Shown: positions 28,490-37,802, counted from the stretch's first letter. The stretch: 64,000 bases of DNA from Pseudomonas sp. UBA4617 (GCF_002386445.1 NZ_DGIR01000034.1:103135-167134), one strand, 5' to 3'. The notes: generated from the letters alone by a model not told the origin. Program-made: numbers and translations.

Positions 28490-29956
28490 TCACCCCACTG
28501 CTTGCCTGGCTCCGCTCATCCTGGCATCGAGGTGGTCGGCCAGGCGAAGGGCAAACTGCAGCAGCGGCAGGGTCGGATTGGAAGCACCGCCTGTGGCAAA
28601 GATGCTGCTGCCGGCGATGTACAGGTTTGCAACACCGAACACCTTGCAGTTGCTGTCGACGACACCGGCTTGGGCGGAGGATGCCATGCGCGTGGTGCCC
28701 ATGTGGTGGGCATGCGGCGACATCTTCAGCGGTATCGAGGTGTCATAGACAAAGTCGTTGAGCTTGATGAAGCCCAGGTTCATGTCGGCCCAGCGCTTGG
28801 CCAGCTCACTGCCGATGCACTTGATGGTGTGCCGGTCATCGGCGCTCAGGGCCCAGTTGACGTTGACCTTGGCCAAGCCCAGCGCGTCCCTCTCGTCCAG
28901 CAGCGAAATGCGGCTGTGCGGGTTGGGAAACTGCTCTATCAGCGTGCTGATGAGGCCGTCGCCGGGGCAACTGAACTGGGCCACGAAGGCAATCTTGCTG
29001 GCGACCCCCATGTCACAGGCCAGGTTTTCCAGGAAATGCTTGACCTCGGCAGTGCGGCCGTAGGTCTGCACCTCGGTCAGCAAGGCGGCCCTGACATTGC
29101 CCTTGCCGGCCTTGTACTCGTCAGTGAAGGTATCGGTAGTGAAATACTCGCGCGGCTCAGGGGCCAGACCCGAGCGGAGGATGAAGGTGCCCAGGTCGAT
29201 GTTCAGGTGTTCCATGAAACAGCCGCCGACCAGCCCGTCCTTGCTGACGATGCCCGCGCTGCGCAACGATTCGCTGTTGAGCAGCTGCCTGGCATTCTCG
29301 ATGCCACCGGTGGCCAGCACGAAGTTGCTCGCCACCAGGCGCTGGCGATTGCCCTGGTAATCGGACAGCACCACGGCGGCCAGGCTGCCAGTGGCCTCGT
29401 CGAACGCCAGGTCCACGCAATTGCAGTTGATGAATACATCCAGGCCTTCGGTCTGCTCGAGCGCCGCAGCGTACTTCTGCGCAAAGCGGGTCGGCGGGCT
29501 GAGCAGAAAGCGGTCTGGTTCGAATTCGTCACCGACCAGTCCGCTGTTGATTGCCGTGAAATCCGAGCCAGGCGGCAAGTCGACGATCTCCATGGCGGCC
29601 GGCAGGTAGGCGGCAATTTCCGAATAAGGGATGGGCCAGCCCGGCAGGCCGCCAATGGGCGGCGTGGCGAAATCCGAGGCGGTGAACGGCCGGCAACGGC
29701 CGGCCCAGTGGTTGGATGTGCCGCCCAGGTAACGCAGGCGGGACACCTGGGCATACAGCTCCAGGCCGGTGGATTTGCAGGCATACAAGTCTTGCGACCG
29801 CGACGAGTACTCACGCCCGCCACCCTCGGCAAGCAGCACTCGCCAGCCGGCGGCCGCCAGGCGCAGCCCCAGGGTGATGCCCGCCGGGCCAGCGCCGATG
29901 ATGCATACGTCATAGACGTCGCGCAGGGTCTTCTGCGACTGAAAATCGTTGATCAT
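28490..29956 (-). CDS. GMC-family FAD oxidoreductase
   Basis: A 488-residue flavoprotein with the N-terminal FAD motif VCIIGAGPAGITLGLRLAAAG and a following E-rich loop, the GG(T/S)SNHWAGRCRPF motif and a C-terminal GMC domain with AHHMGTTRMA and NPTLPLLQFALRLADH. GMC enzymes oxidise alcohol groups of sugars, sterols or choline. Here the likely substrate is a sugar of the polymer or a lipid-linked intermediate, which is inference. It has no signal peptide, but its start overlaps the stop of a 64-residue Tat-signal protein by four bases (ATGA), suggesting export as a complex. Confidence 0.85.
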   Translation of the reverse strand: MINDFQSQKTLRDVYDVCIIGAGPAGITLGLRLAAAGWRVLLAEGGGREYSSRSQDLYACKSTGLELYAQVSRLRYLGGTSNHWAGRCRPFTASDFATPPIGGLPGWPIPYSEIAAYLPAAMEIVDLPPGSDFTAINSGLVGDEFEPDRFLLSPPTRFAQKYAAALEQTEGLDVFINCNCVDLAFDEATGSLAAVVLSDYQGNRQRLVASNFVLATGGIENARQLLNSESLRSAGIVSKDGLVGGCFMEHLNIDLGTFILRSGLAPEPREYFTTDTFTDEYKAGKGNVRAALLTEVQTYGRTAEVKHFLENLACDMGVASKIAFVAQFSCPGDGLISTLIEQFPNPHSRISLLDERDALGLAKVNVNWALSADDRHTIKCIGSELAKRWADMNLGFIKLNDFVYDTSIPLKMSPHAHHMGTTRMASSAQAGVVDSNCKVFGVANLYIAGSSIFATGGASNPTLPLLQFALRLADHLDARMSGARQAVG

Positions 29957-30147
29957 GCTTGCTCGTTCCGGAAGTAACGGGACGGCAACACCCAGCCATT
30001 GATCAGCACGTACCCGTGCCTGTCGACACGGTCACCCGCACTGGCCGCTGTAACACCGAACACTGCTCCCCCGACACCCAGCAAGACACAACTCTGGATA
30101 AAGCGCCTGCGTCCCGGCTGCGCAGCACAAAAAGTCAACTTACCCAT
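29953..30147 (-). CDS. Mini twin-arginine-signal protein paired with GMC oxidoreductase
   Basis: A 64-residue protein. Residues 13-18 read RRRFIQ, a match to the twin-arginine motif, followed by a hydrophobic core (VLLGVGGAVFGVTAASAG) and a short mature part of about 27 residues that contains the stretch VLINGWVLPSRY. The mature part is too small to be an enzyme. Small Tat-signal subunits of gluconate and glucose dehydrogenases carry their cofactor-bound GMC partner across the membrane by hitchhiking, and the four-base overlap with the GMC gene suggests the same here. ATG 30147 is preferred over 30186 because the Tat signal then lies close to the N-terminus. Confidence 0.75.
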   Translation of the reverse strand: MGKLTFCAAQPGRRRFIQSCVLLGVGGAVFGVTAASAGDRVDRHGYVLINGWVLPSRYFRNEQA

Positions 30148-30192
30148 GGTCCAATAGCCTGTGTCCGTTGAAATCTCACCCGGCAAGCCGCA

Positions 30193-31569
30193 TCACAGCC
30201 AGTTGAAAAAGGCTGTCAGCAGCGCCCCGCAAAGCGCCCCGACCAGTAGCATCGGCAGCACAATCAGTTCACGTTTGAGGCTGAAGATACCCAGCTTGCA
30301 ATTCACATACACGATCAGCACCAGCGTTGGCAGGGTGTGCAACGCCACGCCCCAGATCGCCCAGTCGACACCGCCAAGCGCCAGCAACAACGGCAACAAC
30401 CCCCACAGCGAGACCAGGCGGATGATGTTGTCGATGGCCTGGTACTTGGTCAGGCCCAGGGCAATCCACACCTGGTGTGCCAAGGTATAGCGCAAGGTGA
30501 GGAACGACAGCGAAAGAATCGCCAGCATCGGCCCGGCTTCACGGTAGCGGTCGTCGTACAGCCAGCCGATCAGCAGCGGGCTGGCGGTGAGGAACCCACC
30601 ACAGATGAACAGCACCAGCAGGTCGACCAGCAGGCGAAAGCGGTGGTAAAGCGCCTTCAGGCGCTCCTTGTCATCGGCCCTGGCCGCTTCGCTGAAGGCC
30701 GGCAGCGCCACCGCCCCGAAAACCTTCATCAGCGCGGTCTGCACGGCACCCAGGATCAGCACGGCAATCGAATAGACGCCCAGTTGCGCTGTCGTCATGC
30801 TGGCACCGAACCAGATGCGGTCACCGTACATGGCCAGCACGCCGACCATCGACGACAACAGGATCCAGCGGCCAAACACGATCAGTTCTTTCAGCGCATT
30901 GCGCTCCCAGTGCAAGCGGTTGTGCGGCCCCTCGAGCACGGTGTGGCCAAGCAGGGTCCAGGCCAGGGCCGACACCAGGCCGGCGATGACCAGCGCCCAG
31001 ACCGAGCGGGTCAGGTAGCCCAGCACCAGCATCACCACCAGGCCCATCACTTGCGAGGCAAGGTCGACCAGCACCACGCGCTTCTGTTGGAAAGTTCGTA
31101 CCGCCACATCTATCTTGGTGGACTGGAACCCCCAGATCACCGCCGACAGCCCGGTGGCTGCCAGTACCCAGGGCAACACGGGTTCGGCATAGGTTGCGTC
31201 TGCCGGCCACACGTCAGCCAGCTGGGCAAACCAGGCGGCCAGGGCCAGCAGCAAGGTCAGGACAAACAGCACGAAGCCGCGGATGATCTGCACCGTCCAT
31301 GCGGTATCGAGAAAATCCGGGTCGTCGCCGCGCGGGCTCTGGACGATGTTCTGCCGCAGGCCGACATCGGACAACAGATGCAGCAGTACCGAAACGGTGT
31401 TGGCAATCACCATCACCCCGAACATTTCCGGCACCAGCAAGCGGGCCATGAGCAGATTGCCGCCGAGGCGCATCAGCTGTGACGCCACCTGCGAGACCAG
31501 GTTCCACGACCCGGCCCTGAGGGCCCGCTGGCGCAGGCTCGCGGTGGCTGACACATCAATCGACGGCAT
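30193..31569 (-). CDS. Polysaccharide flippase (Wzx/PST family)
   Basis: A 458-residue integral membrane protein with about 12-14 transmembrane helices spread evenly (for example LVFQV-type stretches around 40-70, VALAVGLVVMLVLGYL near 200 and LLLALGGVDWAIWGVAL near 420). The start LRAGSWNLVSQVASQLMRLG matches the polysaccharide transporter (MATE/PST) family, which flips undecaprenyl-linked repeat units from the cytoplasmic to the periplasmic face. It heads the left minus-strand block and is divergent from the Wzy-like gene at 31663 across 93 bases, which hold both promoters. Absence of an ABC transporter in the locus supports a Wzx/Wzy route. Confidence 0.88.
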   Translation of the reverse strand: MPSIDVSATASLRQRALRAGSWNLVSQVASQLMRLGGNLLMARLLVPEMFGVMVIANTVSVLLHLLSDVGLRQNIVQSPRGDDPDFLDTAWTVQIIRGFVLFVLTLLLALAAWFAQLADVWPADATYAEPVLPWVLAATGLSAVIWGFQSTKIDVAVRTFQQKRVVLVDLASQVMGLVVMLVLGYLTRSVWALVIAGLVSALAWTLLGHTVLEGPHNRLHWERNALKELIVFGRWILLSSMVGVLAMYGDRIWFGASMTTAQLGVYSIAVLILGAVQTALMKVFGAVALPAFSEAARADDKERLKALYHRFRLLVDLLVLFICGGFLTASPLLIGWLYDDRYREAGPMLAILSLSFLTLRYTLAHQVWIALGLTKYQAIDNIIRLVSLWGLLPLLLALGGVDWAIWGVALHTLPTLVLIVYVNCKLGIFSLKRELIVLPMLLVGALCGALLTAFFNWL

Positions 31570-31662
31570 GACTTCGATCTCTGACTGACTAAAAAGTCAC
31601 TATAGTTTCAATTAGCCACGACGCTAGCCGATGTCCCACCGAGGGAAAGGTGCACTTAGCCG

Positions 31663-33189
31663 ATGCCTGAACATTTTCGCGCCTTGATCGTCATCCTGTT
31701 CCTGGCTAGCGTGGTCTTCCTGCTGGCCCGGCGGCCTGCTACCGAGCTGATCCCGCCTGGCGACTTCAAGCGCAGGCGCAACCTGTGGTTCCTGCTGACC
31801 GTGCTGGCCTTCGTCTCGCACAGTTTCTGGCTGTACCTGGGTGCAGGCGCGGTGATCCTGTACCTCGCCGGGCGCCGCGAGCACAACCCCATGGCGCTGT
31901 TCTACATGTTGCTGTTCGTGATCCCGCCGGCTTCGCTGCAGGTGCCGGGGTTTGGCCTGGTCAACTACCTGGTCGACCTCAACCATATCCGCTTGCTGAC
32001 ACTGTGCGTGCTGTTGCCGGCTGCGCTGGCCCTGCGCCGGCAAGGTGACACCCTGCGTTTTGGCCGCACCTGGCCCGACCGGCTGCTGGCAGCCGGGCTG
32101 CTGCTGATGAGCGCGCTGTACCTGCGTGAAACCACCCTGACCGACACCCTGCGCCAGACGCTGTACCTGTTCATCGACGTGCTCCTGCCGTATTACGTGG
32201 CCAGCCGTGGCCTGCGCCAGATCAGCGATTTCAAGGACACCCTGCTGGCCTTCGTGCTCGCGTCGTTCGTGCTGGCCCTGATCGGCGTGGCCGAATACGT
32301 GCGCCATTGGCTGTTGTACAGCGCCCTGATCGATGCCATGGGCGTGCCGTGGAGCATGTCCGGCTACCTGAGCAGGGGCGGTTCGTTGCGCGCCAGCGTC
32401 ACCACCGGCCAGGCCATCGTCCTGGGTTATGTGATGAGCGTGGCCATCGGCCTGTTCCTGTTCCTTCAAGGTTACCTGCGCCACCCCTGGCAGCGGCTGA
32501 TGGGCGTGCTGCTGCTGGCCGCCGGGCTGTTCGCGCCGCTGTCGCGCGGCCCGTGGATCGGTGCCATGGTCATCGTGGTGGTGTTCATCGCCCTGGGCAG
32601 AGGTGCGCTCAGGCGCCTGGTGCTGCTGGCCGCGGCCGGCATGCTGGCCCTGCCCCTGCTGACTGCCGTGCCGGGTGGCGACAAGGTACTGGACCTTTTG
32701 CCGTTCATCGGCAATGTGGACAGGGAGAACATCACCTATCGCGAGCGGTTGATGGACAACTCATGGATCGTCATCCAGCGCAACCCGCTGTTCGGCTCGT
32801 TCGATTTCCGCAACACACCGGAAATGCAGTCGATGATCCAGGGCGAAGGCATCATCGACATCGTCAACACCTACATCAACCTGGCGTTGCGGGTCGGCCT
32901 GGTCGGGCTTGGCCTGTTCGTGGCGTTCTTCGCTGCCGTGCTGCACGGTATCCGCAAGGCCATGCGCAGTTTCCCCGACAAGGACGACGAGCGCCGCCAG
33001 CTCGGCCGCGCATTGCTGGCGACGCTGGTCGGCATCCTGGTGATCATTTTCACTGTCAGCAGCATCACCTTCATCCCGGTGGTGTACTGGACCATCGCCG
33101 GGCTGGGCGTGGCTTATGTCCAGATGGTGCGCCGGCTTGACGACAGCCAGGTCACCGCGCTGGCCGACGCGGATCTTCAAACCGGGTAA
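31663..33189 (+). CDS. O-antigen polymerase/ligase-like protein (Wzy)
   Basis: A 508-residue multispanning protein with about 11 hydrophobic helices. The central part (SRGGSLRASVTTGQAIVLGY and LLLAAGLFAPLSRGPWIG) matches the Wzy/WaaL (O-antigen_lig) family, whose large periplasmic loop contains the activity residues. It would polymerise the flipped repeat units in the periplasm. Its stop codon and the next start overlap as TAATG, coupling it to the glycosidase gene. The C-terminus (DDSQVTALADADLQTG) is polar and cytoplasmic. Divergent from the flippase. Confidence 0.85.
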   Translation: MPEHFRALIVILFLASVVFLLARRPATELIPPGDFKRRRNLWFLLTVLAFVSHSFWLYLGAGAVILYLAGRREHNPMALFYMLLFVIPPASLQVPGFGLVNYLVDLNHIRLLTLCVLLPAALALRRQGDTLRFGRTWPDRLLAAGLLLMSALYLRETTLTDTLRQTLYLFIDVLLPYYVASRGLRQISDFKDTLLAFVLASFVLALIGVAEYVRHWLLYSALIDAMGVPWSMSGYLSRGGSLRASVTTGQAIVLGYVMSVAIGLFLFLQGYLRHPWQRLMGVLLLAAGLFAPLSRGPWIGAMVIVVVFIALGRGALRRLVLLAAAGMLALPLLTAVPGGDKVLDLLPFIGNVDRENITYRERLMDNSWIVIQRNPLFGSFDFRNTPEMQSMIQGEGIIDIVNTYINLALRVGLVGLGLFVAFFAAVLHGIRKAMRSFPDKDDERRQLGRALLATLVGILVIIFTVSSITFIPVVYWTIAGLGVAYVQMVRRLDDSQVTALADADLQTG

Positions 33190-35807
33190 TGCCTATGAAC
33201 CTGCCCCACCTGCACCGCTCAATCGTTCAAACCCTGCGGGCCTCGGCCATGGCTGGCCTGGCCTTGCTGCCATGGGCGGGCTGGGCATCGGAATGGCAAG
33301 CCAGTGTCGATGAACAGAATGGCCTGCCCACGGTCACCCACGGCGGTGGGCCGGTGATGAAAGCCAGGTTCGACTTCTGGGCGGCCAACTGGAGCTGGAC
33401 GGGCTTCGAGACCACGGTCAAGGTCAACGGCCCCTACCACTACACCCTTCAGGGTAAGAACAAGGCACTGGATTTCGACCTGACAGCGGATATCCGCAAG
33501 CCGCAGGCGCAAACCCTGAGCTGGGTCTTCGACCTCGACGCCCACAGCCGCCAGGCCGGGGTAATGGGCGGCGGCCTGGTGTTCCAGTTCGACCCGGCGC
33601 ACATTGCCGGGGACATGGGCGCCCCACAGCTGCTGCCCGGCAAGCGTGGCTGGTCATGGGGCAAGCCCGACCAGGGCCGACGCATCGAGATGCGCTTCGA
33701 TCCGCCGCTGGCCAGGTTGTATTTCGAACGCGGCAACCCATCCGAGGTGCGTGCGTTCATCTACGACGACCCGATCAATGCCGGTCGGCAGCAGATCAAG
33801 GCGGTATTGAACATTACCGGCGACATCGACCTGGGGCCAACCCCCAGCGAGCGCTTCGGTCTGGCCGACCCGGCCAGCTGGCCCGATGACCAGCTGGACT
33901 GGCGCACCTCGCCGGTAGACCTGTCATTTCTCAACGCAGCGGAAAAGCCCGCAGGCAAGCGCGGCTTCGTCAAGGCTGTCGGCGAGCAACTGATGTTCGC
34001 CGACAACACCCCGGCGCGCTTCTGGGGCACCAACCTGTCCGCCTATGCATTGTTCAAGAGCCCGGACGAAGAAATTCGCCTGCAGGCCAGGCGCCTGTCG
34101 GCCCTGGGCTTCAACCTGGTGCGCCTGCACCACCACGACTCGCCGTGGGTCAGCCCGAACGTGTTCGGCGATGGCACCCTGGTGCGCACTACCCGCCAAC
34201 TCGATGCCGAGTCGCTGCGCAAGCTCGATGTGTGGATCAAGGCGCTCAAGGACGAAGGCATCTATGTCTGGCTGGACATGCATGTACAGCGGGCGCTTAC
34301 CGCCAACGACAACATTGACGACTTCGATGAAATCGCCAAGGGCCAGGACCGTGTCGACCTGAAGGGTTACGCCTATGTGAACCGCAGCATCCAGCAGGCC
34401 ATGCAGCGCTTTGCCGAGCAGTACCTGAGCCACGTCAACCCCTACACCGGCCTGGCCTACAAGGACGAGCCGGCCATTGCGGCGCTGCTGATCACCAACG
34501 AGAACGACCTTACCCAGCATTACGGCAACGCCTTGCTGCCGGACAAGGACGTGCCCCGCCATAGCGCGCGCTACATGGACGCGGCCAGGGCGTTCGCCCG
34601 CCAGCATGACTTGCCGGGCGACCTTGTCTGGCGTGCCTGGGAGCACGGCCCGTCGAAGCTGTTCCTCAATGACCTGGAGCAGCGGTTCAACGTCGAGATG
34701 ATTGCGCACCTGCGCAACCTCGGCGTGAAAGTGCCGATCGCCACCACCAGCACCTGGGGCGGCAATGGTCTTAGTGCGCTGCCGGCACTGAGCACAGGCG
34801 ATGTGATCGATGCCCACAGCTACGGCGCCAACGGCCAGCTGGAAAAGAACCCGCTGAGCAGCGACGGCATGATCGACTGGCTGGCCGCCGCCCAGGTGGT
34901 CGGCAAGCCAATGACCGTCACCGAGTGGAACGCCGAACCCTTCCCCCTGCCCGACCGCCATTCGCTGCCGCTGTACGTGGCCGCTACTGGCAGCCACCAG
35001 GGCTGGGACGCCATGCTGCAGTATGCCTACAGCCAGCAAGCCTTCAATCCCGGCTGGCGCACGGCGGATAACTGGCACGCCTACAACGACCCGGGCATGC
35101 TCGCCACCCTGCCTGCTGCCGCCCTGCTCTACCGCCGCGCAGACGTGCGCCAGGCCACTACCCGCTACGTATTCGCGCCGACACCCGCCATGCTGTACAA
35201 CCAGGAGATCACCCCGCGCAATTCGCCACTGTTGCGCACGGCCATGGAAAAGGGGCAACTGCAGATCGCCCTGCCCCAGACGCCGCAACTGCCCTGGCTG
35301 CAACCGGCGGCCATCCCGGCCGATGCACAGCTGCTGCAGGACCCGGGGCAAGCCTTGCTAGCGGCCAACGCCAGCGAAGCGGTGACCGACACCGGTGAAC
35401 TCAGACGCAACTGGCAACAAGGCATCTACACCATCGACAGCGCGCTGACGCAAGCCGCCACCGGTTGGCTGGGTGGCCGCTCGATCAGCCTTGGCGCTAT
35501 CCAGATGCAGGCAAGGACACCCTATGCCAGCGTCGTGGTGCAAAGCCTGGACGGCCAGCCCCTGGGCCAGTCGCGCGAATTGCTGGTGTCGCTGGGCACC
35601 CGTGCCGTGCCCAAGGCCGATGCAAATACACCGTTCAACGTCGAGCCGCTTGCCGGCACCCTGACCATCAAGGCGCCTGCCGGCCTGAAGCTGTTCGCCC
35701 GCGAGGCGCCGGCCCAGCTGAAACCTTTGCCGGTGGCTTACCAGGATGGGCATTACCGCATCACGCTGGACGGCCAGTACATGTCCAATTGGCTGTTCTT
35801 GAAATAG
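33189..35807 (+). CDS. Secreted clan-A glycoside hydrolase of exopolysaccharide locus
   Basis: An 872-residue exported enzyme. A signal peptide (about 1-34, ending AGWAS) is followed by a beta-sandwich region (35-230), a (beta/alpha)8 domain (about 265-640) and a C-terminal beta region (690-872). The catalytic pair is visible as Glu438 in ITNENDL (acid/base) and Glu579 in TVTEWNAEP (nucleophile), each after a beta strand as in clan GH-A. Many polymer loci encode a periplasmic hydrolase (PslG, PelA, AlgL analogues) that trims or frees chains. Its start overlaps the stop of the polymerase gene, so the two are made together. Confidence 0.85.
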   Translation: MPMNLPHLHRSIVQTLRASAMAGLALLPWAGWASEWQASVDEQNGLPTVTHGGGPVMKARFDFWAANWSWTGFETTVKVNGPYHYTLQGKNKALDFDLTADIRKPQAQTLSWVFDLDAHSRQAGVMGGGLVFQFDPAHIAGDMGAPQLLPGKRGWSWGKPDQGRRIEMRFDPPLARLYFERGNPSEVRAFIYDDPINAGRQQIKAVLNITGDIDLGPTPSERFGLADPASWPDDQLDWRTSPVDLSFLNAAEKPAGKRGFVKAVGEQLMFADNTPARFWGTNLSAYALFKSPDEEIRLQARRLSALGFNLVRLHHHDSPWVSPNVFGDGTLVRTTRQLDAESLRKLDVWIKALKDEGIYVWLDMHVQRALTANDNIDDFDEIAKGQDRVDLKGYAYVNRSIQQAMQRFAEQYLSHVNPYTGLAYKDEPAIAALLITNENDLTQHYGNALLPDKDVPRHSARYMDAARAFARQHDLPGDLVWRAWEHGPSKLFLNDLEQRFNVEMIAHLRNLGVKVPIATTSTWGGNGLSALPALSTGDVIDAHSYGANGQLEKNPLSSDGMIDWLAAAQVVGKPMTVTEWNAEPFPLPDRHSLPLYVAATGSHQGWDAMLQYAYSQQAFNPGWRTADNWHAYNDPGMLATLPAAALLYRRADVRQATTRYVFAPTPAMLYNQEITPRNSPLLRTAMEKGQLQIALPQTPQLPWLQPAAIPADAQLLQDPGQALLAANASEAVTDTGELRRNWQQGIYTIDSALTQAATGWLGGRSISLGAIQMQARTPYASVVVQSLDGQPLGQSRELLVSLGTRAVPKADANTPFNVEPLAGTLTIKAPAGLKLFAREAPAQLKPLPVAYQDGHYRITLDGQYMSNWLFLK

Positions 35808-35915
35808 GGCATATGGCCATCTACCCTCAAACAGACCTGTAGCTGAAGCGCCCGCCCGGTCTCGACCAGGGATGATTCACTGCGGCTGTACAACAGCAGA
35901 GTCCGGGAGGCATGG

Positions 35916-36890
35916 ATGAAGTTTCTGGTTGTCGGTGGCGCAGGCTACATTGGCTCGCACATGGTCAAGCACCTGCTCGGCACTGGCCATGAGGTGGTGG
36001 TCGCCGACCTGGTCGCGCCCGGCCCAGGCGTGCAGTGGGCGAAGCTGGACATCGCCGACGAGCCCGCGCTGGACGTGCTGTTCGCCGTTTGCCATTTCGA
36101 TGCGGTGTTCCACTTTGCCTCGTTCATCCAGGTGGGCGAATCTGTCAGCGCGCCCGGCAAGTACTACCAGAACAATGTCGCGGCGACCCTTACCCTGCTG
36201 CAGGCCATGGTCAACGCCGGTATCCGCTACCTGGTGTTTTCTTCCAGCGCTGCCGTTTATGGCAACCCGCAGTATGTGCCGATCGACGAAGCGCATGCCA
36301 AGGGGCCGATCAACCCGTATGGGCTGAGCAAGTGGATGGTCGAGCAGATTCTCGAGGACTTCGACCGCGCCTATGGCCTGAAGTCGGTGTGCCTGCGCTA
36401 TTTCAATGCTGCGGGCGCCGACCCGCAGGGTGAGCTGGGTGAGCGACATGACCCGGAAACCCACCTGATCCCGCTGATCCTGCAGGCCGCTTCGGGCCGG
36501 CGTGACGCAATCACGGTGTATGGCCGCGACTATGACACCGCAGACGGCACCTGCATACGCGACTACGTGCATGTCAGCGACCTGGCAGCGGCCCATGCGC
36601 TGGCGGTGGACTACCTGCTGGCCGGCGGCGAGCGCACCGCGTTCAACCTGGGCAATGGCCTGGGCTTTTCCGTGCAGCAGGTAATCGATATGGCCCGCGC
36701 CGTGACCGCCCGGCCGATACGCAGCCTCGATGCCCCGCGCCGTGCCGGCGACCCGCCGCGGCTGGTGGCGGATGCCGGCAAGGCCATGCGTGTGCTGGGC
36801 TGGCGCCCGGAATTTGCCGAACTGGAGCAGATCGTGCGGCATGCCTGGCAATGGGAACTGCAGTATCCGTGGCCGGTGCGCCAGCGCTAG
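35916..36890 (+). CDS. galE: UDP-glucose 4-epimerase
   Basis: A 324-residue short-chain dehydrogenase-type epimerase that interconverts UDP-glucose and UDP-galactose. The NAD site is VGGAGYIGSHMVKHLLG at the very N-terminus; the catalytic Ser/Tyr/Lys appear in SSSAAVYG and YGLSKWMVE, and RYFNAAGAD and TVYGRDYDTADGTCIRDYVHV are the GalE hallmarks. It would supply UDP-galactose for the exopolysaccharide. GGGAGG lies five bases before the ATG. It is the third gene of the plus-strand block, 108 bases after the hydrolase, and is convergent with the kinase gene. Confidence 0.95.
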   Translation: MKFLVVGGAGYIGSHMVKHLLGTGHEVVVADLVAPGPGVQWAKLDIADEPALDVLFAVCHFDAVFHFASFIQVGESVSAPGKYYQNNVAATLTLLQAMVNAGIRYLVFSSSAAVYGNPQYVPIDEAHAKGPINPYGLSKWMVEQILEDFDRAYGLKSVCLRYFNAAGADPQGELGERHDPETHLIPLILQAASGRRDAITVYGRDYDTADGTCIRDYVHVSDLAAAHALAVDYLLAGGERTAFNLGNGLGFSVQQVIDMARAVTARPIRSLDAPRRAGDPPRLVADAGKAMRVLGWRPEFAELEQIVRHAWQWELQYPWPVRQR

Positions 36891-36924
36891 GGCGCACCGG
36901 CGCAGCCGTGGCCCTGTATTGGGT

Positions 36925-36958
36925 CGCCTGCTGCGCGGGCAAACCCGCTCCCACAGGG
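36925..36958 (+). repeat. P. putida-type REP element
   Basis: The segment ending CGGGCAAACCCGCTCCCACAGGG matches the well-known P. putida 35-base REP (GCGGGTAAACCCGCTCCTACAGGG) with two differences and has its internal stem. It lies between the convergent galE and kinase genes, where it may assist termination. Confidence 0.8.
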
Positions 36959-36985
36959 ATGCGCTGGTTTGCTTGCAGGCAAGGT

Positions 36986-37792
36986 TCAGTAATAAGTTCG
37001 CGGTTGCTCATCTGCCTTGTTCAGCACCGTGCCGACCAGGTTGACCCTGGCCAGGTGGTGCAGGCAATCCTCGATTTCCTTCTTGTTGTTCATGCCGTTG
37101 GCCACCACCAGCAATACACAGTCGAACTTGGGTATCACGGTGATTGCATCGTCAGAGCTGAGCAACGGTGGCAAATCGAAAATGCAGATCCGCGATTCAT
37201 AGCGGTTGCGCAGGTCGCTGATCAGGTTGCCCACCTTCGGCGAGGACAGCATTTCGGTAGACATCGGCACCGGCACCCGGGTTGGCAGCACCACGAACCG
37301 GGGCAAAGTCGGGTTGACCAGGCAGTCCTGCAACTCGGCCTGGTCGCTGAGGAACTCGTTCAATGACTGCTCCATGGGCAAACCCAGGCTACTGCCGACT
37401 TTCGGCCGACGCAGGTCGAAATCCACCAGTAACGCGGTCCGGGTAGTGTAGTGGGCGATACTCATGGCCAGGTTGATGGCCAGCACGGTCTTGCCCGCTT
37501 CAGGCGTTGGCGACGTGATGGCCAGGGTCCGCCAGCCGTTTTCTTCCATGGTCCTGAGCACTTGCGTGCGCAGCAGGTCGATCGGCCCGTTCATGTTGGA
37601 GTTCTTGTTGTACGCCACGATGCGGTGGCGCTCCAGATGCTCCGCGCGCAGCGGCACCACCTTGGTGTTGACGTAATCGAACTGGCCAGGCACTTCCGCC
37701 AGCGCCGTGCCGGGGGCGGGTGACAAGGCCTGGGGGGTACCCGGGGTCACCGGGTGAAGATTGTTGCCCACAGCCGGCTTGGTCCTGTCCAT
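36986..37792 (-). CDS. CpsD/CapB-type tyrosine autokinase (polysaccharide co-polymerase partner)
   Basis: A 268-residue cytoplasmic P-loop kinase. Walker A is SPTPEAGKTVLAINLA, Walker A-prime LLVDFDLRRPKVGSS and Walker B ICIFDLPPL, the three motifs of bacterial tyrosine kinases. The C-terminus ends PRTYY, giving just two terminal tyrosines instead of the usual cluster, so autophosphorylation signalling may be minimal. With the Wzz-like protein encoded just upstream it would regulate chain length and export. ATG 37792 is preferred because AAGGAAG lies six bases away and 37810 is TTG. Gap to the Wzz gene is 10 bases. Confidence 0.88.
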   Translation of the reverse strand: MDRTKPAVGNNLHPVTPGTPQALSPAPGTALAEVPGQFDYVNTKVVPLRAEHLERHRIVAYNKNSNMNGPIDLLRTQVLRTMEENGWRTLAITSPTPEAGKTVLAINLAMSIAHYTTRTALLVDFDLRRPKVGSSLGLPMEQSLNEFLSDQAELQDCLVNPTLPRFVVLPTRVPVPMSTEMLSSPKVGNLISDLRNRYESRICIFDLPPLLSSDDAITVIPKFDCVLLVVANGMNNKKEIEDCLHHLARVNLVGTVLNKADEQPRTYY

Positions 37793-37802
37793 CACTGCTT
37801 CC

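Noticed and set aside
28448..29977. 509-codon frame antisense to the GMC oxidoreductase gene
   Set aside because: No domain or plausible start, and the sense gene is well supported.
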